Source: Candidatus Firestoneibacteriota bacterium
Lineage (GTDB): Bacteria > Oederibacteriota > JAAXVQ01
Direction: 5' to 3'
DNA length: 7,498 bases
Assembly (NCBI GenBank): GCA_013335425.1
Contig: JAAXVQ010000090.1
Coordinates: 1-7,498 of the forward strand
Numbering within the stretch: the first letter of the stretch is position 1; every line of letters starts with the position of its first letter. The notes under the pieces are model-generated. The model ran no database searches. It was given only the letters and a program-made list of their open reading frames with translations, and had not been told where the DNA came from. Shown piece after piece: positions 1-6,143 of this stretch. A program made the translations under genes and the position numbers.

Positions 1-1
1 C

Positions 2-1087
2 CGCGCCCTGGACGCGGGGTGCGGCCGCGGGGCGGGGGTCATTGCCAACGCGCAACTTCAACCCGATGTCGCTTTTACGGGCATGGACCTCAACCGCGTG
101 GCCATGGCCGAGGCGCGGCAGGAAGCCGCACGCCAGGGAGTCGGCAATATCGACTTCGTCGAGGCGGATCTCATGAGTCCCGATCCCGCGGCGCTGCCTG
201 CGGAGGATTTTGACGTTATTTACTCTTCGGGCGTGATCCACCACCTTTCGGACCCGCTCACCGGTTTGCGGAACCTGAAAAATAAGCTGGCCCCGCATGG
301 GGTCATGGCCATCATGGTCTATGCGGCTCATGGCCGGGAGCCGCTGCAGCGGGTGCAGCAAGCCGTTCAGCTTCTGGGTGTTGAGCGCGGGGATTTCGCC
401 CGGGGCATCGCCCTGGGGCGGGAGCTGACCGAGGATGCGGCGGCGCGGGGCGTTTTTCAAAGCACGCCGTGGGAGTCCACCTGGAAGTGCAATGACGTGG
501 AGTTCGTGGACCGCTGCCTCCATGTCAATGAAACCAGCTATACGGTCGCGGCATTTTTTGAATTGCTTCAGCAGGCAGGACTGCGGTTTGTGCAATGGCT
601 GGAACCCGCGGATTGGTCCGTGGCCCGGCACCTGCCGGAAGGGCCGCTGCGGGATCAGGCGCTGCGTTTGCCGGAACCCGAGCAATACCGGCTGCTGGAA
701 CTCATCCGCTGGCGCCCTTCGTTGGAGTGCCTGGTGAGCCACATGGGCAACGAGCCCCGCAGACCCCTGCGTCCCGAGCAGATCCCGAAAGCTTCTTTTC
801 GGGTGAACCCGGAAGTTTCTTTTTCCCTGGAAACGCGCAATTTGAAAGATGCCCAGCGGTTGGAGAGCATTTCCTACAAAATTCGCGCCCAGGAAACGGT
901 CACGGTGACCAACCGGAACCTGGCCAAGGCGCTGATGGTGCTCAGGGCTCAAACGCAACCGTTTACCGGCGACTCCTGGTTTAGCGTGATGGCCGAAGAG
1001 GACCTGGCCCAAAGCGAAGCCGCCGCCCTGCTGCTTTACTTGGTGGAGAACGATATTGCCTACCGTCCGCATAGTCATGATTTGTAA
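2..1087 (+). CDS. Class I SAM-dependent methyltransferase, 5' end outside window
   Basis: The reading frame is already open at base 2 and encodes 361 visible residues, ending at TAA 1085-1087. Visible residues 3-12 (LDAGCGRGAG) are motif I, the glycine-rich SAM-binding loop. D29 in FTGMDLN is the acidic residue expected to bind the SAM ribose. EADL (54-57) and FDVIYSSGVIHHLSDP (70-85) match the later Rossmann motifs of Methyltransf_11/25-type enzymes. After the catalytic fold comes a long C-terminal part of about 250 residues, including VNETSYTVAAFFELLQQAGL, a pattern I associate with methyltransferases of unknown substrate. The internal ATG at 83 lies after motif I, so it cannot be the true start. 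The gene converges on the minus-strand YaiI-family gene across a repeat-filled gap. The enzyme class is secure; the methyl acceptor is unknown. Confidence 0.88.
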   Translation, partial: RALDAGCGRGAGVIANAQLQPDVAFTGMDLNRVAMAEARQEAARQGVGNIDFVEADLMSPDPAALPAEDFDVIYSSGVIHHLSDPLTGLRNLKNKLAPHGVMAIMVYAAHGREPLQRVQQAVQLLGVERGDFARGIALGRELTEDAAARGVFQSTPWESTWKCNDVEFVDRCLHVNETSYTVAAFFELLQQAGLRFVQWLEPADWSVARHLPEGPLRDQALRLPEPEQYRLLELIRWRPSLECLVSHMGNEPRRPLRPEQIPKASFRVNPEVSFSLETRNLKDAQRLESISYKIRAQETVTVTNRNLAKALMVLRAQTQPFTGDSWFSVMAEEDLAQSEAAALLLYLVENDIAYRPHSHDL

Positions 1088-1179
1088 AACCTGGAGGGGC
1101 GTTGTGCCGGGCGCTTGCGTGATCAGGACGAAGTGAAGGTCCCCTAATATAACCCCGAGAAGACCGCAAAGGCGTAACC

Positions 1180-1207
1180 GTAGGGGCGTATTGCGATACG
1201 CCCCTAC
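1180..1207. repeat. REP-like palindrome in repeat copy 1
   Basis: The arms GTAGGGGCGTAT (1180-1191) and ATACGCCCCTAC (1196-1207) are perfect reverse complements of 12 bases around a 4-base loop, TGCG. This is the most regular of the three palindromes. Confidence 0.9.
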
Positions 1208-1287
1208 CACAGACAGTCAGATGACAAGATGATTAGAAACAAAATAGAGATCCGTTGGCAAACCCTGCGAAGACCGCAAAGGCGTGA

Positions 1288-1319
1288 CTGTGGGGGCGTA
1301 TTGCGATACGCCCCTACAG
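1288..1319. repeat. REP-like palindrome in repeat copy 2, longer stem
   Basis: Base changes relative to copy 1 on both sides extend the stem to 14 pairs: CTGTGGGGGCGTAT (1288-1301) against ATACGCCCCTACAG (1306-1319). One pair (G1292 with T1315) is a G-U type pair in RNA. The loop TGCG is unchanged. Confidence 0.88.
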
Positions 1320-1399
1320 CAGACAGTCAGATGACAAGATGATTAGACACAAAATAGAGATCCGTTGGCAAACCCCGCGAAGACCGCAAAGGCGTAATT

Positions 1400-1427
1400 G
1401 TAGGGGCGTATTGCGATACGCCCCCAC
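1400..1427. repeat. REP-like palindrome in partial repeat copy 3
   Basis: The same 12-base arms and TGCG loop are present, but A1402 faces C1425, which leaves one mismatch in the stem. The repeat match is lost soon after, near base 1440. Confidence 0.85.
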
Positions 1428-1485
1428 CACAGACGGTCAACAGTTTGCGGGATTCTGTCTTTTCTGGAAATTGTTGCCTGTTCGT

Positions 1486-1944
1486 TCAGCCGAGCGTTTT
1501 CCCATGTTTGGCTAAAAATTTATCCAATTCATTGGCAAAGGCCCGGCGGTCCTGGTGGTTGAAGACGGGGGGGCCGCCGATGTTGGCGCCTTGGCCGCGG
1601 AGCTGGTCCATGAGGTTGCGCACGGCCAGGCGGTCTTTGATGGTCTCGGGTGTGTAGAACGTGCCCCGGGGGTTTAAGGCCACGGCGCCGCGGCTGACCA
1701 CGCGGTCGGCCAAGGGGATGTCGGCGGTTACCACCAAGTCGCCGGGTGCCGCCAATTCCACGATCTTGTCGTCCGCTTCGTCCAAGCCGCCGGGTACGTC
1801 GATCACGCTGATGTTGGGCGTCTCCGGGATTTTGAGTTTCAGGTTGTAAACCATGACCAAGGGAACATTGACCCGGGCCACGGCCCGGAATAGGATTTCC
1901 TTGATGGCCCGGGGACAGGCGTCCGCGTCCATGAATATGCGCAT
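1486..1944 (-). CDS. YaiI/YqxD family protein (DUF188, UPF0178)
   Basis: The 152-residue product has the family's usual length (E. coli YaiI is also 152). It starts with the hallmark MRIFMDADACP (D6, D8, C10, P11), followed by DEADDKIV (55-62), VVTADIPLA (71-79) and ALNPRG (89-94), with a late GGP. The conserved aspartates fit a PIN-like metal-binding nuclease fold, but no function is established for the family. A TTG at 1953 would add three residues (MRR). I prefer ATG 1944 because the GAGGA at 1959-1955 sits 10 bases before it but almost touches the TTG. The gene follows the ATPase on the same strand after 71 bases, so shared transcription is possible. Family assignment is very secure. Confidence 0.95.
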   Translation of the reverse strand: MRIFMDADACPRAIKEILFRAVARVNVPLVMVYNLKLKIPETPNISVIDVPGGLDEADDKIVELAAPGDLVVTADIPLADRVVSRGAVALNPRGTFYTPETIKDRLAVRNLMDQLRGQGANIGGPPVFNHQDRRAFANELDKFLAKHGKTLG

Positions 1945-1954
1945 CCGGCGCAAG

Positions 1955-1959
1955 TCCTC
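1955..1959 (-). promoter_or_regulatory. Ribosome binding site deciding the YaiI-family start
   Basis: On the minus strand this reads GAGGA, 10 bases before ATG 1944. It lies only one base from the alternative TTG at 1953, which argues against that longer start. Confidence 0.5.
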
Positions 1960-2015
1960 GCTTTATCAGAAGTGGCGTGCGTTCGGGAAGGCAAGCGGTC
2001 ACCCGGCGGCAGGCT

Positions 2016-3164
2016 TTATACCCACTCCCCGTCCCAGAGGCGATTTAAAAACTCGCGGTAAGGCAGGATCCAAATACCTTCTTGGGTCCGGCGCGCCTGT
2101 TTTTCCAAGCTTGCCACCACCAGGTGTTTGACGCGGGGATAATCAGCTTTAAATTCGAGCAAGTTTTTTAAATCATGCCCGGGAACCCGTTCCTTGGCTT
2201 TGACTTCAACCGCGGTTTCGCCGTTGCCCAAGATAAAATCCACCTCCACGCCGGTGGTGAGGCGCCAATAGGAGATGTCATAATATTTTTCGCTGTAACG
2301 GCTATGCGCCGAGAGCTCATGCAGCATCCAGTTTTCAAAAGCTTTTCCGAAAAGTTCCGAACCGGGCTGAATGTTCTCCCGGCGGGTCAAATGGTTGACC
2401 ACGCCCACGTCGCGAAAATAGAACTTGGGGGCTTGAATGAGCCGGCGTTTGGGTTTGACCGTATAAGCGGGCACGAAGGCGCCCAAGAGGGTGTCGGACA
2501 GGATTTGATAATAGTCCCGGACGGTTGAGAACTTCACGCCGCTTTCCCGGGCGATATTGGAAAGGTTCACGAGTTCCGTGTCGCCGATGGCGGCCACACG
2601 CAGGAAGTCTGAAAACAGCTGCAGGTTCCGGACCAGGCCTTCATGCAGGATTTCCTCGCGCAAATAATCCTCCACATAGCCGCGCAGGGCCAGTTTCAGG
2701 TTCCCGTGGCCATAGTGACTGGGCAAAGGGCCGGCATTGAGCATGCGGACCAGGTTGAAGTCTTCACCCAACTCTTCAGCCAGCAAACCGAAAAGTTCAT
2801 AACGGACGGCCCGGCCGCCCAGGAGGTTGGCATGACCCTGGCGGATTTTCCGGGCGCTGGAACCGCATAGGCCAAAAACCCGGCGCTGTTCCTGAATTAA
2901 AAAATGCACCTCATCCAACAGCACCGGGGCTTTTTGAATTTCGTCCACAATCACCAAGCGCGTCTTGGGCAAAGCCAGCATATGTTCGCGGAAGAGAGCC
3001 GGCCTTTGCAGGTACCCCATGAGTTCATCGCTTTTAAGCAGATCCACCCGAAAGGCTTGGGGATAGTGTTGCTTCAGCAGGGTGGTCTTGCCGGTCTGGC
3101 GGGGTCCCCATAAAAAAAAAGTCTGTTTTGGTTGTTTCGGCAGCCGGAGCCGGCGGGTATACAT
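2016..3164 (-). CDS. AAA_14/DUF4143 family ATP-binding protein
   Basis: The 382-residue product has the layout of the common AAA_14 + DUF4143 proteins. Residues 20-27 (GPRQTGKT) are Walker A, 70-75 (LVIVDE) are Walker B with D74 and E75, and 98-107 (FGLCGSSARK region) match the GSSAR sensor motif of the family. Residues about 195-225 look like a winged-helix segment. The C-terminal DUF4143 part has a PD-(D/E)XK nuclease-like signature: E277, VEVDFIL with D309, and AVEVKAK with E320 and K322. The protein is likely cytosolic; its biological role is unknown, as for the family. Start ATG 3164 has AAAGGA at 3179-3174, 9 bases upstream. It has its own strong promoter and a palindrome in the leader. 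A run of nine T residues lies in codons 15-18, just before Walker A. Confidence 0.93.
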   Translation of the reverse strand: MYTRRLRLPKQPKQTFFLWGPRQTGKTTLLKQHYPQAFRVDLLKSDELMGYLQRPALFREHMLALPKTRLVIVDEIQKAPVLLDEVHFLIQEQRRVFGLCGSSARKIRQGHANLLGGRAVRYELFGLLAEELGEDFNLVRMLNAGPLPSHYGHGNLKLALRGYVEDYLREEILHEGLVRNLQLFSDFLRVAAIGDTELVNLSNIARESGVKFSTVRDYYQILSDTLLGAFVPAYTVKPKRRLIQAPKFYFRDVGVVNHLTRRENIQPGSELFGKAFENWMLHELSAHSRYSEKYYDISYWRLTTGVEVDFILGNGETAVEVKAKERVPGHDLKNLLEFKADYPRVKHLVVASLEKQARRTQEGIWILPYREFLNRLWDGEWV

Positions 3165-3181
3165 GCTTATTGGTCCTTTCG

Positions 3182-3201
3182 CTAATATTCATGAATATTA
3201 G
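3182..3201. promoter_or_regulatory. Perfect 20-bp palindrome, possible operator
   Basis: CTAATATTCATGAATATTAG equals its own reverse complement over all 20 bases. It lies just downstream of the expected transcription start (near 3205) of the ATPase gene and 2 bases upstream of its Shine-Dalgarno sequence. A repressor bound here would block transcription. In RNA it could instead form an 8-pair stem with a CATG loop next to the ribosome site. The binding protein is unknown. Confidence 0.65.
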
Positions 3202-3211
3202 TGACGATACC

Positions 3212-3240
3212 AATATAGGGCTAACGAGGGTTTCTGTCAA
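3212..3240 (-). promoter_or_regulatory. Sigma-70-type promoter of the ATPase gene
   Basis: On the minus strand TTGACA (3240-3235) is a consensus -35 box, followed by a 17-base spacer (3234-3218) and TATATT (3217-3212), which differs from TATAAT at one base. Transcription would start near 3205, giving a leader of about 40 bases that includes the 20-bp palindrome. This is the strongest promoter match I found in the window. Confidence 0.8.
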
Positions 3241-3285
3241 CTGCTGCTTCGACGCGCAGTCGGGTCTTCCCAAGCGAACAGAACT

Positions 3286-3528
3286 CTAAGGCTGGGGCGG
3301 TTGCTCACCTTGTCGGAACTGATCGAAAAGATATTCCAACCCGTTCACCTTGATTTCATAGAGCAGCCCCAGCATGCGTCCCAGCTCTCCCGCGGGGAAG
3401 CCTTTGGCATGGTACCAGACTACATAGGGCTCGGGCAAGTCGATCAAGAGCGTGCCCGTGTATTTGCCGTAGGGCATCTTGGTTTGGACGAACTTCAAGA
3501 AATATTCGCGGTCCGAGAGCGGGTTCAT
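3286..3528 (-). CDS. DUF3820 family protein
   Basis: This 80-residue protein carries the family core: MPYGKYTGTLLIDLPEPY (18-35), VVWYHAKGFPAGELG (36-50) and LLYEIKVNGLEYLF (55-68). The family is small and cytosolic; some databases describe it as a putative quorum-sensing-regulated virulence factor, but no biochemical role is established and I would not carry that label over. The frame is open further upstream, but ATG 3528 gives exactly the family start (MNPLSDREYF) and overlaps the stop of the upstream permease as ATGA, a sign of translational coupling. It ends with TAG at 3288-3286. A proline- and glutamine-rich tail (GEQPPQP) closes the protein. It is the last gene of the three-gene block. 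Confidence 0.9.
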   Translation of the reverse strand: MNPLSDREYFLKFVQTKMPYGKYTGTLLIDLPEPYVVWYHAKGFPAGELGRMLGLLYEIKVNGLEYLFDQFRQGEQPPQP

Positions 3529-4454
3529 TTGAAAAAGACGAAGAGCAGGGCGGCCAGCGGTATCAGCAGCAACGTGGAGGAAACCCAGAGCGCGTTGACC
3601 AGGCGGCGGTCCAGGTTGAAAAGATTGACGGTGATCACCGCGTAGATGGCCGGGGGCATGGCGGACTGGATTAAAATCACCTTCGCGGGCAGGGAGGCCC
3701 CGAAGCCGTACGCCCACAGGACCAGCCCCAGGGCGACCAACGGCGAAAGCAAATATTTAATCGCGTTCAACGCGAGCACGGCCCGGGCCGGGGAAAAAAG
3801 CGAGGTGAGGTCCAAGGTCATGCCGATGGCGGCAAACATGATGACCAGATCCAGCTTGATGAAGCCGTCCGCCAGCGCGGGGGCGACGGCGGGCACCGGC
3901 ACGTGATGCAGGTTGAAATAAAAGCCCGCGCCCATGGCCAACAGGGGCACCAGCGAAGTGACATTGGTCACCAGGTTGCGGGCATAAGCCAGCACGCTCA
4001 GGCGTCCGGGGCCGGCATAATGTTTGGCCAGAGAAAACCCCAAGGTGAAGACCAGCAGGGGATAGGGCAATAAATACAAATACCCCAGAGCCAATCCCGG
4101 CGTGCCGTAGAGCAAATAACAGATAAAAGCGCCGCCGGTGGTGCCGATGTTGGAAAAGGCGGCAGCCAGAACGAAGCTGCCCTGGGAGGTTCTCTCTGCC
4201 AGGAGTTTCCGGCTCCAAAGGACGCTGACCACCGCCATGGCAAGCACGAGCAAGGCGGAGATCACCGGCACGGGCGCGTAATGGCGCAAGCGGGAGAGAT
4301 CCAGGATCCAATAACTATAGAAAAAAAGCGGGGTGTCCAACAGCAGGATGGCGGCGCGCATAAGCCCGGGGGCCCAGGCGCGCCGGGACCGCAGCCAAAA
4401 CCCCAACCCCAAGGCGCCGTAAAAGAGTAAATAAAATTGGAAAAGATGGTTCAT
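3525..4454 (-). CDS. AEC-family (auxin efflux carrier-like) membrane permease
   Basis: The 309-residue product is very hydrophobic, with about ten membrane segments (roughly 3-21, 33-51, 61-80, 92-115, 121-142, 160-181, 196-214, 224-249, 257-277, 286-308), the size and two-times-five layout of the AEC family (Mem_trans, PF03547). The first-half motif AAAFSNIGTTGGAF (97-110) and the second-half motif QSAMPPAIYAVI (263-274) correspond to the family's SN.G and A.P repeats in the broken helices. These carriers usually move organic anions or similar solutes across the inner membrane; the substrate here cannot be read. The start ATG 4454 overlaps the upstream stop as ATGA, and the gene's own stop overlaps the DUF3820 start in the same way. 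Confidence 0.85.
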   Translation of the reverse strand: MNHLFQFYLLFYGALGLGFWLRSRRAWAPGLMRAAILLLDTPLFFYSYWILDLSRLRHYAPVPVISALLVLAMAVVSVLWSRKLLAERTSQGSFVLAAAFSNIGTTGGAFICYLLYGTPGLALGYLYLLPYPLLVFTLGFSLAKHYAGPGRLSVLAYARNLVTNVTSLVPLLAMGAGFYFNLHHVPVPAVAPALADGFIKLDLVIMFAAIGMTLDLTSLFSPARAVLALNAIKYLLSPLVALGLVLWAYGFGASLPAKVILIQSAMPPAIYAVITVNLFNLDRRLVNALWVSSTLLLIPLAALLFVFFK

Positions 4455-5257
4455 GCGGTTGGGGGCGCGGGAGGAGGCGGTTTCTTAAAAAAGACGCGGC
4501 ACCAGGGGGAGGCGGCTAGAAAGACGGCGAAGCCGAAGTACAAGGCGACGTTTCCCAGCGCAGTCCAATACGCGAGGTACGAATGCCGGCCGAAGGTTTC
4601 GGGTATTTGCAGCAAGCCCATGAGGACCAACAAACCCCCCAGAGTCCAGCGCCCGAAAGGCTGGGCGTGTTTCGCCAAAAAGAGCAGGGCGAAGAGCAGC
4701 AGGGCCAAAAAAATCAAGCCGGCGGCTTTGGTGGGGTTATATAAAGGTTCGCTTTCACCCAAAGTGAGCAGACTGACGCCTTGGTAGAGCAGATACCAAG
4801 TCTTTAAAAGAAAGAAGACCCTAAAGAGGGAGAACACCTGGGAGCCTTCTTCCCAGCGTTTTTCAGCAGGTTTTAAGGGACGGAAAAACGCCGTGGCCGC
4901 CGGGTGGCTCAAGACCCAGTAGCCGAAAAAAGCGTAGGCGGCCGGCAGGGCAACCCAGAGTTTTTCCTGTTTGAAAACCAGGTCGGCGGAAAAAAGTTCC
5001 AAGCCGAGAAAAAAAATCAGAAAGAGGTTCCGGGAAAAATTCTTGTGTTTGGGTATCCACCAGGCCACGGCAAAAACGGCGATGCCCAGCAGGTGCAGCC
5101 CCAGTTTGATCCCCGCGCTCTGCTGCATGACGGGGGCATAGAAAAACATCATGCCGAAATAGACGATCAGCAGAGCGGCGGATGCGCCCAGGGTCAGATA
5201 GCCGAGCAATTCAATGCGGTCTTGAAACTGTTCCTGGATGGATAGAAAGTTCGGCAT
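4451..5257 (-). CDS. Multi-pass membrane protein of unknown function
   Basis: I do not recognise the family. The 268 residues contain about seven or eight likely membrane segments (roughly 17-40, 48-68, 76-92, 98-116, 141-164, 177-197, 203-220, 228-250). The first 16 residues are polar (IQEQFQDRIE), a charged loop (KPAEKRWEEG, 129-138) divides the protein near the middle, and the tail is proline-rich (PPPPAPP, 260-266). ATG 5257 is preceded by AAGGA with a 6-base gap, so the start is well supported. It is the first gene of the ATGA-coupled block, 106 bases after the response regulator gene. Co-translation with an AEC permease suggests a membrane partner or a protein for the same process, which is inference only. 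Confidence 0.8.
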   Translation of the reverse strand: MPNFLSIQEQFQDRIELLGYLTLGASAALLIVYFGMMFFYAPVMQQSAGIKLGLHLLGIAVFAVAWWIPKHKNFSRNLFLIFFLGLELFSADLVFKQEKLWVALPAAYAFFGYWVLSHPAATAFFRPLKPAEKRWEEGSQVFSLFRVFFLLKTWYLLYQGVSLLTLGESEPLYNPTKAAGLIFLALLLFALLFLAKHAQPFGRWTLGGLLVLMGLLQIPETFGRHSYLAYWTALGNVALYFGFAVFLAASPWCRVFFKKPPPPAPPTA

Positions 5258-5363
5258 GTGGAATCCTTAGGGTGCGGCATTCTTTCACTTAGATTCATGC
5301 CATACTTTTGCAGGCCTGACAAGGAAAAAGCAAAGCGGCGCAGTTGGGAGCGTTCTTTATGCT

Positions 5364-5816
5364 TTAAGGCAGGGCCGGGGCCACAGGGTCGTCCAAGTGC
5401 AGCAGTTTGTGGATGTTGCCGGAAAGTTCTTCCAGGTCGAAAGGTTTGGTCATGTAGAAATCCGCCTGCATGATGTAGAGGCCTTTGATTTTGGAGCGGA
5501 TCTGGGTTTTGGCCGTTAAAATGATGACCTTGATGTCGCGCGTGCCGGGCGTGCTTTTGACGCTGTGGCAGACGACCCAGCCGTCCACCTTGGGCATCAT
5601 GATGTCCAGCACGATCAAATCGGGGTGGAACTTGGAGACCTGCTCAAAAGCCTCCAGGCCGTTGTAGGCCGTAATGACGTGGTAGCCTTCGGATTCCAGG
5701 TGGTATTTGATCAAGATGACGATATCCGGATCGTCATCCACCACCAGAATGCGTTTTTCCGCCTTGCGTTTTTCCAGCATCGCGTCCGCGGCGCTGACTG
5801 CCCCGGTCTCGGCCAT
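5364..5816 (-). CDS. Stand-alone receiver-domain response regulator
   Basis: The 150-residue product is a single CheY-like receiver with no output domain. The phosphorylation site is complete: D27/D28 in ILVVDDD, phospho-acceptor D71 in LIVLDIMMP, T101 in VIILTAKT and K124 in FYMTKPFD. About 20 charged and alanine-rich residues precede the first strand, and a short tail of about 15 residues follows the last helix (LHLDDPVAPALP). It may act by protein contacts, like other single-domain receivers. No histidine kinase gene is in the window, so its partner lies elsewhere. A TTG at 5822 would add two residues; ATG 5816 is preferred because GAGG lies 7 bases before it. It lies between a lipoprotein gene and the membrane block, all on the same strand. 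Confidence 0.93.
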   Translation of the reverse strand: MAETGAVSAADAMLEKRKAEKRILVVDDDPDIVILIKYHLESEGYHVITAYNGLEAFEQVSKFHPDLIVLDIMMPKVDGWVVCHSVKSTPGTRDIKVIILTAKTQIRSKIKGLYIMQADFYMTKPFDLEELSGNIHKLLHLDDPVAPALP

Positions 5817-5823
5817 AAACAAA

Positions 5824-5827
5824 CCTC
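5824..5827 (-). promoter_or_regulatory. Ribosome binding site deciding the response regulator start
   Basis: On the minus strand this reads GAGG, 7 bases before ATG 5816 and only one base from the TTG at 5822. It favours the ATG. Confidence 0.55.
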
Positions 5828-5951
5828 GAATTTCTTCCCGGGTTTCTTTCTTGCCGGGGAGTCTATCTCTACCTTCGGCCCAGCCGGTTTAAAACTTAAG
5901 GTCTATTTTCCGCCCCGGGTGCCGAGGTTTTGAAGCAGGCGCCCGCGTGGT

Positions 5952-6143
5952 TTATTCCGCCGTATTGGTCACGGAGGCCACCACCCCCGCGCGCCAGGTT
6001 TCATCCACCACAGGCTGCCCCGAACTGGGGGACTCCAACCGCGGGTCCGTCGGATACCAGCGCGCTTGTCCGCAGCCGGTCAAGTAGATGATGCCGATAA
6101 TCATTCCCAAACCCGTGATCCACATCGTCAACAGTTTCTTCAT
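5952..6143 (-). CDS. Small predicted lipoprotein, 63 residues
   Basis: The start MKKLLTMWITGLGMIIGIIY is a signal peptide (KK, then a hydrophobic stretch), followed by the lipobox LTGC with C24 as the lipidated residue. The mature part of about 40 residues is polar (GQARWYPTDPRLES, then PVVDETWRAGVV) and has no recognised domain. The frame is open 15 codons further upstream, but ATG 6143 has a strong GGAGG (6154-6150) at a 6-base gap and gives the proper signal peptide. The protein would be anchored in a membrane after export. The response regulator gene follows on the same strand after 135 bases. It is too short to place in a family; it could be a small envelope or entericidin-like lipoprotein, which is a guess. 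Confidence 0.72.
   Translation of the reverse strand: MKKLLTMWITGLGMIIGIIYLTGCGQARWYPTDPRLESPSSGQPVVDETWRAGVVASVTNTAE

Larger units (their letters stand above)
1151..1439. repeat. 110-bp tandem repeat array, 2 full copies plus a partial third
   Basis: Copy 1 is 1151-1260, copy 2 is 1261-1370 and the partial copy 3 is 1371-1439; the period is exactly 110 bases. Copies 1 and 2 differ at 8 positions by my count (about 93% identical). Each copy begins AACCC, then has AGACCGCAAAGGCG, then a GC-rich palindrome. The two full copies continue with an AT-richer stretch that includes ATGACAAGATGATTAG; copy 3 stops matching just after the palindrome. The array fills most of the 398-base gap between two convergent genes (1088-1485). 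No open frame of note and no run of T follows the stems, so they are not standard intrinsic terminators. The palindrome resembles REP-like elements found between genes in many bacteria, but I cannot assign a family. Confidence 0.93.

Noticed and set aside
83..85. ATG at 83 as the start of the methyltransferase
   Set aside because: It would remove motif I (LDAGCGRGAG), which is in frame from base 2, so the gene clearly starts before the window.
1180..1427. Repeat palindromes as intrinsic terminators for the convergent genes
   Set aside because: The stems are strong, but no run of T follows on either strand.
1151..1439. CRISPR-like array
   Set aside because: The whole 110-base unit is repeated, including the part that would be a spacer, and the period is far too long. 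No cas genes are present.
1529..2002. Minus-strand open frame of 157 codons over the YaiI-family gene
   Set aside because: It is a GC-rich shadow frame, full of Arg, Pro and Gly; the YaiI-family frame has clear family motifs.
3241..3285. Terminator after the DUF3820 gene
   Set aside because: Only a 5-base stem (ACTGC/GCAGT) with a long loop and no T run is present, so readthrough towards the ATPase gene cannot be excluded.
5294..5322. Promoter for the membrane block (TTGTCA with CATGAA, minus strand)
   Set aside because: The -35 box is fair and a TG precedes the -10, but the -10 hexamer matches only three of six bases, so it is too weak to annotate.
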